DNA of 5,473 bases from Burkholderiaceae bacterium (GTDB lineage Bacteria > Pseudomonadota > Gammaproteobacteria > Burkholderiales > Burkholderiaceae_D): positions 1 to 5,473 of the forward strand of contig JAISIS010000140.1 of NCBI GenBank assembly GCA_031261905.1, written 5' to 3'. The translations under genes and the position numbers were made by a program. The notes under the pieces are model-generated. The model saw nothing but the letters and a program-made list of their open reading frames with translations. It searched no databases and was not told the origin of the DNA. The first letter of the stretch is position 1; each line of letters opens with the position of its first letter. This document shows, piece by piece, positions 1 through 5,473 of this stretch.

Positions 1-326
<326 letters not shown>

Positions 327-337
327 TTGCCGCTTGC

Positions 338-371
338 CTTTCCGTAAGCGGGGTCTTCCGCTTACGGAAAG
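338..371 (+). other. Strong intercistronic hairpin between atpD and atpC
   Basis: A perfect 14-bp stem (338-351 paired with 358-371) closes a 6-base loop (352-357). It begins 11 bases after the atpD stop and ends 39 bases before the atpC start. There is no T-run after it, so it does not look like an intrinsic terminator. Inference: it may stabilise the upstream mRNA against 3' exonucleases, or set the relative output of beta and epsilon, since only one epsilon is needed per three beta. Confidence 0.75.
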
Positions 372-410
372 CAAAGGCACAATGATGGAATGAATTGAAA
401 AGGTTCAGGC

Positions 411-836
411 ATGGCAAACACCTTACATGTTGACGTGGTTTCAGCGGAGGAGCTGATCTTTTCGGGAGAGGCCGAATTTGTGGCGATTCCCGCAGAAATG
501 GGCGAAATCGGTATTCTGCCCATGCATGCCCCGCTGATCACGCGAATCAAGCCAGGTGCTGTCCGCATCAAAAGAGTCGGTCATGATGACGAAGAATATG
601 TCTTTGTCGCGGGTGGTATTCTGGAAGTACAGCCCTACGCCGTCACCATTCTGGCCGATACCGCCATCCGTGGCCGGGATCTGGACGAAGCCAAGGCGCG
701 CGAAGCCAAGCGGCACGCGGAAGACGCGTTGCTTAATCAGGCATCCAATATTGATTACGCCAAGGCACAGGCCGAAATTGCGATGGCCATGGCCCAGCTT
801 TCCCTGATTCAGCGGATGCGCTCACAGCGCCGCTAG
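411..836 (+). CDS. atpC: ATP synthase F1 subunit epsilon
   Basis: This gene encodes the complete 141-residue epsilon subunit of the F1 central stalk. It couples gamma rotation to the c-ring and, through its C-terminal helices, can inhibit ATP hydrolysis. Residues about 1-85 form the beta-sandwich domain: [38 protein letters not shown] carries the conserved G-x-LP-x-HAPL signature, and [20 protein letters not shown] follows. From about residue 88, [19 protein letters not shown] and the remainder form the alpha-helical hairpin, ending in RMRSQRR. The length is typical for proteobacteria. The start is ATG 411, with a weak A/G-rich ribosome site (AAAAGG at 398-403) 7 bases upstream. It is the last gene of the atp operon: a terminator follows within 20 bases of the TAG stop. 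Expression presumably depends on the upstream operon promoter, since none is evident in the 84-base gap. Confidence 0.97.
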   Translation: MANTLHVDVVSAEELIFSGEAEFVAIPAEMGEIGILPMHAPLITRIKPGAVRIKRVGHDDEEYVFVAGGILEVQPYAVTILADTAIRGRDLDEAKAREAKRHAEDALLNQASNIDYAKAQAEIAMAMAQLSLIQRMRSQRR

Positions 837-855
837 ACCGCTTGCAACACACAGC

Positions 856-882
856 AAACCCGCCTTCACGGCGGGTTTTTTT
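856..882 (+). terminator. Rho-independent terminator of the atp operon
   Basis: A 9-bp stem (856-864 with 870-878, core CCCGCC/GGCGGG) and a 5-base loop are followed by a run of seven T at 876-882. It lies 19 bases after the atpC stop, the expected place for the end of the atp transcript. Confidence 0.9.
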
Positions 883-949
883 ACGCCGCTTCCGGGGATG
901 ATTGCTTCATCGTTTTCTGTGCTCCGAACCGGAGGCATGGCAATTGTGT

Positions 950-1002
950 CGGTTATAACCAGAAAAACATGCATAAAAATAAAAGTTTTTCTGTTATAAC
1001 CG
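950..1002 (+). repeat. Long imperfect inverted repeat spanning repeat units 1 and 2
   Basis: The left arm 950-968 (CGGTTATAACCAGAAAAAC) and right arm 985-1002 are reverse complements over 18 positions, with a single one-base bulge in the left arm and a 16-base A/T-rich spacer. The element GTTATAAC inside each arm is itself palindromic. A second, shorter inverted repeat lies inside unit 2 (AAAACTT at 1005-1011 with AAGTTTT at 1024-1030). No T-run follows, so it is not a terminator. It could be a cruciform or a multi-dimer protein-binding site. Confidence 0.72.
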
Positions 1003-1057
1003 TAAAAACTTGATAAAACGGGAAAGTTTTGCGGTAACATCCATAAAACAGTGATAA
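950..1057 (+). repeat. Tandem array of three diverged ~41-bp A/T-rich units upstream of the DUF4143 ATPase
   Basis: Unit 1 starts at 952, unit 2 at 993 and unit 3 at 1034, exactly 41 bases apart. Units 1 and 2 share GTTATAACC, then an A-run ending in C, then TG(C)ATAAAA and AAAGTTTT. Unit 3 is more diverged; over its first 26 bases I count 17 matches to unit 2, including CC.TAAAA and TGATAA. A 41-base period is close to four turns of B-DNA, so equivalent sites would sit on one helix face. The array is non-coding in any credible frame and ends about 48 bases before the ATPase start. Inference: an operator or binding-site array rather than a gene. I cannot tell whether copies exist elsewhere in the genome. 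Confidence 0.7.
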
Positions 1058-1058
1058 T
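1029..1058 (+). promoter_or_regulatory. Candidate sigma70 promoter for the DUF4143 ATPase gene
   Basis: TTGCGG at 1029-1034 (possible -35) is followed after 18 bases by GATAAT at 1053-1058 (possible -10). This would start transcription about 40 bases before the ATG at 1106. A-rich tracts upstream could serve as an UP element. The -10 and most of the spacer lie inside repeat unit 3, so a protein bound to the array would be positioned to control it. The -35 match is only moderate. An alternative pairing is TTGATA at 1010-1015 with TAACAT at 1035-1040, spacing 19. Confidence 0.35.
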
Positions 1059-1092
1059 CGTATATGCCCGTTCACAGATGAAAGTATCCGGC

Positions 1093-1100
1093 GGAGGTGA
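1093..1100 (+). promoter_or_regulatory. Shine-Dalgarno site that fixes the DUF4143 ATPase start
   Basis: GGAGGTGA is a near-ideal ribosome-binding site 5 bases before ATG 1106. The in-frame GTG at 1097 lies within it and therefore cannot be the start. The protein is best read as 403 residues beginning MIPRPSYIEK. Confidence 0.85.
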
Positions 1101-1105
1101 GCATC

Positions 1106-2317
1106 ATGATCCCAAGGCCCTCCTATATTGAAAAAATCCTGCCCTATGTTGATGCCCCTTTTGTGAAAATCCTGTCCGGGGTGCGGCGTTGCGGCAAATC
1201 CACCCTCCTGAGAATGCTTATGGAGGAGCTGAAAAAGCGCGGCGTGCCGGAAGGGCGTATCCTTTCCTATAACCTGGATTCCCTGCAACACGAAGATATC
1301 AAGACGGCCAGACGCTTTTATGATGACGTCAAAGGCAGGCTTGCGCCAGAGGGCAAAACCTACCTCTTCCTTGATGAAATCCAGGAAGTCGAATCATGGG
1401 AAAAAGCCGTCAATTCCCTGATGACGGATTGCGATGTGGATATCTGTGTAACCGGCTCCAACTCCCGCATGATGTCTTCGGAAATCTCCACCTACCTGAC
1501 CGGGCGCTATGTATCCTTCAAGGTGTTTCCCCTTTCATTTGACGAATATATGCGCTTTCGCGAAGCCTATGGCACGCCTGGAGAGCGCCATACGGAACTG
1601 GCGCGCTATTTGCGTTATGGCGGCTTCCCGGCTATTCATTTGCATGAATACACCCTGGATGAAGCCTATACCATTGTCAGGGACATCTACAACGCCACGA
1701 TTTTTACAGACATCGTCAAACGCAACGAAATACGCAAGGTTGACCAGTTGGAACGTATCACAAGATTTGTCTTTGACAACATTGGCCGGACATTTTCGGC
1801 TGCGTCCATTTCAAAGTATCTGAAAAGCGAAAATCGCGTCATCGGTAACGAAACCATCTATAGCTATTTAAGCAAACTGGAAAGCGCCTTCATCCTGCAT
1901 CGCTGTTCACGCTACGATATTCAGGGTAAGGAACTCCTGAAAACGCAGGAGAAATTCTATATCGCCGACCCGGCATTCCGCTACAGTGTGCTTGGCTATA
2001 CACCGGACAGCGTGGCGGCCATGCTGGAAAACCTGGTTTACCTGGAGTTGCTTCGCCGGGGTTATGAGGTGACAGTCGGCAAGCTGGGCGTTACCGAAAT
2101 TGATTTTGTGGCGACCCGGCAGGAAAACAGGCTGTATATCCAGATTGCCCAGCGCATTGAAAGCGAGGCAACCGAAAAGCGCGAATATGGCCGCCTGCTC
2201 GCCATCCCGGACAACTATCCCAAATACGTCCTGAGCGGGGATGTCTTCGCCGGAGGCAACTACCAGGGCATCAAAACCATGCGGGTGGCTGATTTCCTCT
2301 TGAGCGACGAGTATTAG
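1106..2317 (+). CDS. AAA+ ATPase with DUF4143 C-terminal region (AAA_14/DUF4143, COG1373-like)
   Basis: A 403-residue predicted P-loop ATPase of unknown physiological role. Residue numbers count from ATG 1106. Walker A is at 25-33 (GVRRCGKST), Walker B at 86-91 (YLFLDE, followed by IQEVESW), and a sensor-1-like TGSNS at 116-120 with R134 in TGRY; these define the AAA_14 domain. VFPLSFDEY is the usual family segment after it. About residues 190-290 read as a winged-helix-like region (FSAASISKYLKSEN, YSYLSKLESAFI), followed by the DUF4143 hallmark KFYIADPAFR. The end resembles a PD-(D/E)XK nuclease fold: E308/E314 in MLENLVYLELL, D333 in EIDFVA and Q346 in YIQIA. A catalytic lysine after the last strand is not evident (Q-I-A), so nuclease activity is doubtful. 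The gene stands alone between atpC and convergent mnmE, with a strong SD and a repeat array upstream suggesting separate regulation. Families of this type are common in anaerobes and host-associated bacteria and often patchily distributed, so acquisition by transfer is plausible but not shown. Family assignment is confident; function is not known. Confidence 0.9.
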   Translation: MIPRPSYIEKILPYVDAPFVKILSGVRRCGKSTLLRMLMEELKKRGVPEGRILSYNLDSLQHEDIKTARRFYDDVKGRLAPEGKTYLFLDEIQEVESWEKAVNSLMTDCDVDICVTGSNSRMMSSEISTYLTGRYVSFKVFPLSFDEYMRFREAYGTPGERHTELARYLRYGGFPAIHLHEYTLDEAYTIVRDIYNATIFTDIVKRNEIRKVDQLERITRFVFDNIGRTFSAASISKYLKSENRVIGNETIYSYLSKLESAFILHRCSRYDIQGKELLKTQEKFYIADPAFRYSVLGYTPDSVAAMLENLVYLELLRRGYEVTVGKLGVTEIDFVATRQENRLYIQIAQRIESEATEKREYGRLLAIPDNYPKYVLSGDVFAGGNYQGIKTMRVADFLLSDEY

Positions 2318-2364
2318 GGGAAAGCCGGGATTTAACCTGCCGCCAGGCCGCGCACAGCGACTAA

Positions 2365-2383
2365 AACGTACTTGATGTACGTT
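2365..2383 (-). terminator. Palindromic hairpin in the convergent ATPase/mnmE gap, weak terminator candidate for mnmE
   Basis: AACGTAC (2365-2371) and GTACGTT (2377-2383) form a perfect 7-bp stem with a 5-base loop. Read on the minus strand, the hairpin runs into TTTT, a short U-run, 64 bases after the mnmE stop. On the plus strand a G-rich stretch follows instead, so it would not terminate the ATPase transcript. The U-run is short and the stem is not GC-rich, so function is uncertain. Confidence 0.35.
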
Positions 2384-2446
2384 GCGGGAGGGAGCACAGG
2401 AGAACGCAGCGATTCGCACGTATCACCGTTTCCCCCGCAGAACCAC

Positions 2447-3835
2447 TCACTTGCCAATGCAGAAGCGCGCGAAGATTACGCCCAACAAATCATCCGAACT
2501 GAAGTCGCCGATGATGCTGTTCAATGCGTCCTGCGCTAGCCGCAACTCCTCTGCCAGCAGGTCCAGCGGCGGTTTTTCCTGCGCGGTATGCTCCGCCGCA
2601 ATCGCCAGATGCTCTTCCGCCGCCTTCATGGCGATCAGATGGCGCTCCCTTGCAAGCCAGGCGGATTCGCCGGTCTGGTGCCAGCCTGCCGCGCGCAGCA
2701 ACTCCTGGCGCAACAGATCAATGCCGCTGCCGTCATGCGTGGAAAGATAAACCTGCGTAACGCCCAGCATGTGGTCAACAGAAGGCTTGTGGCCCGAAAG
2801 GTCAATCTTGTTCCAGACCTGAATTACCGGGATGCCGGAAGGGAATTCCGCAGCGGTTTTTTCATCATTGCGCGTAGGCCCCTGACTGGCGTCCAGCAGG
2901 TGCAGGATAATGTCGGCGCGGTTGATCTCGTTCCAGGCGCGTTCAATGCCGATGCGTTCCACCTCGTCGTTCGCGTCATGATCCGCGCGCAGGCCAGCCG
3001 TATCAATAAGGGTGAGCGGCACGCCGTCCAGTTGTATGGTTTCCACCACCTTGTCGCGTGTCGTCCCGGCAATGGGCGTGACAATGGCGACATTGTTGCC
3101 CGCCAGCGTATTCAGGAGGGAGGATTTGCCCACATTGACCTGACCGGCCAGCACCACATGCAGCCCTTCCCGCAACAACGCGCCCTGCGCCGCCTGGGAA
3201 AAGATGCCGCCAAGGCGTTCCCGGATCGCGGCCACTTTTCCGACCGCGTCCGCTTTTTTGACAAATTCGATATCCTCTTCCGGAAAGTCCAGGCTGGATT
3301 CCACCAGCGCCCGCAACTGGACAATCTGGTCAGCCAGCTCGTGAATCTCCCTGGAAAAGACGCCGGATAGCGAGCGGGAGGCCGAGCGTGCCGCAGCTTC
3401 CGTTGTCGCGTCAATCAGGTCCGCCACCGCTTCCGCCTGAGCCAGGTCCAGCTTGTCATTCAGGAAGGCGCGGCGGGTAAATTCCCCTGGCTCGGCCAGG
3501 CGCAGGCCGATGCCGTTGCCCGCCTCAAGGCAGCGGTCAAGCAGCATTTGCATGACAACCGGGCCGCCGTGTCCCTGCAATTCCAGCACATCCTCTCCCG
3601 TATAAGAGTGCGGCGCCCTGAAATACAGGACGATTCCCTGATCAATCAGGTTGCCTTCCCTGTCGGCAAAAGGCAGGTAACAGGCGTGGCGCGGCGCAAG
3701 CGGCAAAACAGGGGGCGATACCGCGCCAAACAATTCCTGCATGACGGGTGAGATATCTTTCCCGGAAATACGGATGATGCCGACGCCCCCGCGTCCCGGC
3801 GCTGTCGCAATGGCGATAATCGGAGAGGAATCCAT
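2447..3835 (-). CDS. mnmE: tRNA uridine-5-carboxymethylaminomethyl(34) synthesis GTPase MnmE (TrmE)
   Basis: A complete 462-residue GTPase that, with MnmG (GidA), installs the carboxymethylaminomethyl group on wobble U34 of certain tRNAs in the cytoplasm, using a methylene-THF-derived carbon. The N-terminal domain begins [20 protein letters not shown] and includes [15 protein letters not shown] and [25 protein letters not shown], the formyl-THF-binding/dimerisation region. The inserted G domain has G1 GQVNVGKSS (231-239), G2 GTTRD (257-261), G3 DTAG (278-281) and G4 NKID (342-345). The C-terminus is the characteristic FCIGK, with the catalytic cysteine at 459. The length is typical. ATG 3835 is the only plausible start, because an in-frame stop lies about 11 codons upstream and no other start codon intervenes. 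No clear Shine-Dalgarno site is visible before it. It is convergent with the DUF4143 ATPase and lies downstream of flagellin, but the flagellin terminator separates them, so it is probably transcribed alone. yidC, rnpA and rpmH, its common neighbours, are not adjacent. Confidence 0.98.
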   Translation of the reverse strand: MDSSPIIAIATAPGRGGVGIIRISGKDISPVMQELFGAVSPPVLPLAPRHACYLPFADREGNLIDQGIVLYFRAPHSYTGEDVLELQGHGGPVVMQMLLDRCLEAGNGIGLRLAEPGEFTRRAFLNDKLDLAQAEAVADLIDATTEAAARSASRSLSGVFSREIHELADQIVQLRALVESSLDFPEEDIEFVKKADAVGKVAAIRERLGGIFSQAAQGALLREGLHVVLAGQVNVGKSSLLNTLAGNNVAIVTPIAGTTRDKVVETIQLDGVPLTLIDTAGLRADHDANDEVERIGIERAWNEINRADIILHLLDASQGPTRNDEKTAAEFPSGIPVIQVWNKIDLSGHKPSVDHMLGVTQVYLSTHDGSGIDLLRQELLRAAGWHQTGESAWLARERHLIAMKAAEEHLAIAAEHTAQEKPPLDLLAEELRLAQDALNSIIGDFSSDDLLGVIFARFCIGK

Positions 3836-3891
3836 AAGCGTGTTGATGAGTGAAAGAAGGTTTGGCTGTTAATAAAATACATTCCTCAGGC

Positions 3892-3920
3892 ATTATCCGG
3901 CGTGAAGCGGAAAATGAAAA
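3892..3920 (-). promoter_or_regulatory. Candidate sigma70 promoter for mnmE
   Basis: On the minus strand TTTTCA (3920-3915, 4/6 match to the -35 consensus) is separated by 17 bases from GATAAT (3897-3892, 5/6 match to -10). Transcription would start around 3885, about 50 bases before the mnmE ATG and downstream of the flagellin terminator. The spacing is ideal and the position sensible, but this is by eye only. Confidence 0.4.
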
Positions 3921-3965
3921 GCATGGCGGGCATTTTATCCGCGCCGGGCGGAAATGTCTTCCGGC

Positions 3966-4000
3966 AAAAAAAGACCCCCGAAAGCCTTTGGCTTCGGGGG
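3966..4000 (-). terminator. Rho-independent terminator of the flagellin gene
   Basis: On the minus strand the arm 4000-3990 (CCCCCGAAGCC) pairs with 3986-3975 (GGCTTTCGGGGG) with one bulged base and a 3-base loop. A seven-T run follows (plus-strand A-run at 3966-3972). It starts 44 bases after the flagellin stop. It isolates the flagellin transcript from mnmE. Confidence 0.92.
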
Positions 4001-4044
4001 CGAATTTTCCGGTACAGGAGAGGACCGGAATCAGGAAAGGTTTG

Positions 4045-5473
4045 CTACTGGAGGAGTTGCAGTACCGTCTGCGGCATCTGGTTGGCCTGTGCCAGCATGG
4101 AGATGCCCGCCTGCTGCAGAATAGTGGCCCTTGACAGCGCTGCCGTTTCAGCCGCGTAATCCGCATCCTCAATCCGGCTTCGGGAGTTGGTCGTGTTTTC
4201 CGATGAAACCAGCAAATTGTTGATTGTGGAATCAAAGCGCGCCTGCAGGGCGCCATAGCGAGCCATTTCCCCCACAATGTGAACGAGAGCCGAATCGCAA
4301 ATCCGGATGGCGTCCTGGGCGGCATTGAAGGTGGAAACATCGAGGCTGGAAACCGACATGAGCTGGCCAGTACCGTTGGAAGCGCCATAACCCGAGCTGA
4401 CCAGCGGGTAGATTGGCCCATCTGGGCCGTAGGCGGTATTATCGTTAACGACGAAGCTGTTGGGCGAATCCAGTGTGAGCGTGCCGAAGGCCGTCAGGCC
4501 GTTTGGTGCTACGGCATCAAACCATTGCCAATCATTTACCACACCATCGACGCCGTAACTACCCAGACTCGCATCTATGCTGGAAGCTGCTGTTGGCACC
4601 AGGGTGATGTCTTCTCCGCTGCTGTTCGTCAGTTTGATGCCGTGAGAGATAGATCCACCGGGATTCGTTTCAACCGAAAATTCGGCGGTGACGCCGGTCT
4701 TGGCGGTCTGGGCATTGATGGAGTTGATCGCCGCCGCGTAACTATCCGCCTGCGCCATATCATTCCCCGTCGCAAACGACACCACCACCGGCTCGCTGTT
4801 GTTCGACATCAGCTCAAATGCAAACGTGTGGTTGTGCCCCAACGCCAAATGCGCGTGGGTCACCGCCGTCGCCGACACGCCCGTCCTGGCCGTATCCAGA
4901 TTGATTTTTTGCGCGATCGTCTTGGCCGTGTCGTCCGTTGTGATGTTGACCGTACTGGTCCCCAGATACCCCGTGATGTCCGCGCTTGCCGCCACTTTCG
5001 GTGGATTCAGCCCCGGCGGCGTGCCGGGGATATATTCGGACGGCTTTACCCCATTATTATCCACCCGGTAATTCCCGTAGGTGGTGGTGAGAAAGTTCGC
5101 GCCGTTCGCGCCGATCACTTCTCCCGCGTTCGGCCCCACCTGGAAGTATTGCGTTCCCATCGTCCCGTCCAGCAGGAATTGCCCATTGAAAGTGGTCACT
5201 TCCGCAATGCGGTTCAATTCCGATACCAGTTGCCCTACTTCATCCTGCAAGGCCTGCCTGTCTGACGGGGAATTGGTGGCATTGGAAGATTGCACCGCCA
5301 GCACGCGTACCCGCTGTATCATTTCGTTCATGGTGGACAACGCGCCTTCTGCCGTCTGCCCGAGCGAGATGCCGTCCTGGGCATTCCGTTGCGCCTGGTT
5401 CATGCCTTTGATCTGGCTGGTCATTCTTTCCGAAACACCCAGCCCGGCGGCGTCATCCTTGGCGTTATTGATG
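4045..5473 (-). CDS. fliC: Flagellin (FliC), N-terminus beyond the window edge
   Basis: The main subunit of the flagellar filament, exported through the flagellar type III apparatus. The frame stays open to the right edge, giving 475 visible residues that begin [17 protein letters not shown]. The ATG at 5424 is therefore an internal methionine of the conserved [21 protein letters not shown] block, and roughly 40 N-terminal residues are missing. The N-terminal D0/D1 region continues through [28 protein letters not shown] and [10 protein letters not shown]. The variable middle holds two flagellin_IN-like repeats, around [18 protein letters not shown] and [20 protein letters not shown]. The C-terminal D1/D0 region has [35 protein letters not shown] and the terminal [13 protein letters not shown] before a TAG stop. 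Unusual points are a histidine cluster in the first repeat (4828-4857) and a cysteine (4297-4299), a residue that is rare in flagellins. The promoter is outside the window. A terminator follows the stop. Confidence 0.97.
   Translation of the reverse strand, partial: INNAKDDAAGLGVSERMTSQIKGMNQAQRNAQDGISLGQTAEGALSTMNEMIQRVRVLAVQSSNATNSPSDRQALQDEVGQLVSELNRIAEVTTFNGQFLLDGTMGTQYFQVGPNAGEVIGANGANFLTTTYGNYRVDNNGVKPSEYIPGTPPGLNPPKVAASADITGYLGTSTVNITTDDTAKTIAQKINLDTARTGVSATAVTHAHLALGHNHTFAFELMSNNSEPVVVSFATGNDMAQADSYAAAINSINAQTAKTGVTAEFSVETNPGGSISHGIKLTNSSGEDITLVPTAASSIDASLGSYGVDGVVNDWQWFDAVAPNGLTAFGTLTLDSPNSFVVNDNTAYGPDGPIYPLVSSGYGASNGTGQLMSVSSLDVSTFNAAQDAIRICDSALVHIVGEMARYGALQARFDSTINNLLVSSENTTNSRSRIEDADYAAETAALSRATILQQAGISMLAQANQMPQTVLQLLQ
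4828..4857 (-). other. Histidine cluster (HxH...HxH) in the flagellin variable domain
   Basis: Within the flagellin frame, codons 4857-4828 read [10 protein letters not shown]: four histidines in ten residues arranged as two H-x-H pairs. This falls in the first flagellin_IN-like repeat; the equivalent stretch of the second repeat has no such cluster. It is seen directly in the sequence; metal binding or another role is inference only. Confidence 0.6.

Noticed and set aside
338..371. Intrinsic terminator after atpD
   Set aside because: The stem is strong but no T-run follows, and atpC downstream must be co-transcribed.
952..1057. CRISPR array
   Set aside because: There are only three units, the repeats are diverged, the conserved and variable parts are interleaved without distinct spacers, and no cas gene is nearby.
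1097..1099. GTG start for the ATPase (406 residues)
   Set aside because: The GTG is part of the GGAGGTGA ribosome-binding site. ATG 1106 has correct spacing.
953..1291. 112-residue minus-strand frame across the repeat array, with a partly repeated peptide (FYGCYRKTF, YQVFTVITEK)
   Set aside because: The apparent peptide repetition simply reflects the 41-bp DNA repeats, and the frame overlaps the start of the ATPase gene.
1907..2419. 170-residue minus-strand frame opposite the end of the ATPase
   Set aside because: It is antisense to the DUF4143 region and extends only into the convergent gap. No family resemblance or ribosome site is evident.
2588..3370. 260-residue plus-strand open frame opposite mnmE
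   Set aside because: It is fully antisense to the mnmE G-domain region, which carries all G motifs in the other strand. No ribosome site or family signal is seen.
3642..4421. 259-residue minus-strand open frame spanning the mnmE start, the intergenic gap and the flagellin end
   Set aside because: It overlaps two clear genes in another frame, crosses the flagellin terminator, and its translation shows no domain and is rich in Arg, Ser and Pro as expected of a shadow frame.
4279..5265. 328-residue plus-strand open frame opposite the flagellin
   Set aside because: It is the antisense of a well-supported flagellin and has a composition very rich in Arg, Gly and Val with no recognisable family. 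A long antisense frame is expected from codon bias.
5422..5424. Flagellin start codon
   Set aside because: The frame continues upstream as [16 protein letters not shown], a conserved flagellin N-terminal block, so this ATG is internal.

Overview
The window suggests the chromosome of a motile bacterium, most likely a betaproteobacterium (Burkholderiales/Oxalobacteraceae-like). This rests on the wording of the AtpD C-terminus, the MnmE sequence ending in CIGK, and the flagellin ends. It is a judgement from remembered family sequences, not a search. GC content looks moderate, except for one clearly A/T-rich patch at about 950-1060.

Layout. On the plus strand, 1-836 holds the end of the ATP synthase operon: the C-terminus of atpD, a strong intercistronic hairpin, then complete atpC, closed by a good intrinsic terminator. 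Next is a 260-base gap whose second half carries a tandem array of about 41-bp A/T-rich units with nested inverted repeats. This array leads directly into a plus-strand gene for an AAA+ ATPase of the AAA_14/DUF4143 type (COG1373-like). A 129-base gap between convergent genes follows, with a small palindrome. On the minus strand come mnmE (tRNA U34 modification GTPase, complete) and, upstream of it, a flagellin gene with its own terminator. The flagellin N-terminus lies beyond the right edge.

How the parts relate. atpD/atpC, mnmE and fliC are core genes with well-understood roles: ATP synthesis, tRNA wobble modification and the flagellar filament. In many betaproteobacteria, mnmE (with rpmH-rnpA-yidC) and the atp operon both lie near oriC. 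Finding mnmE facing the end of the atp operon, with a DUF4143 ATPase between them and a flagellin behind, suggests a rearranged or insertion-prone junction.

The least explained part is the DUF4143 ATPase with its repeat array. The third repeat copy overlaps the best promoter candidate, which would fit autoregulation. I do not see a multi-gene novel system. The most notable signals are the 41-bp array, the histidine cluster in the flagellin variable region, and the palindromic convergent intergenic segment.
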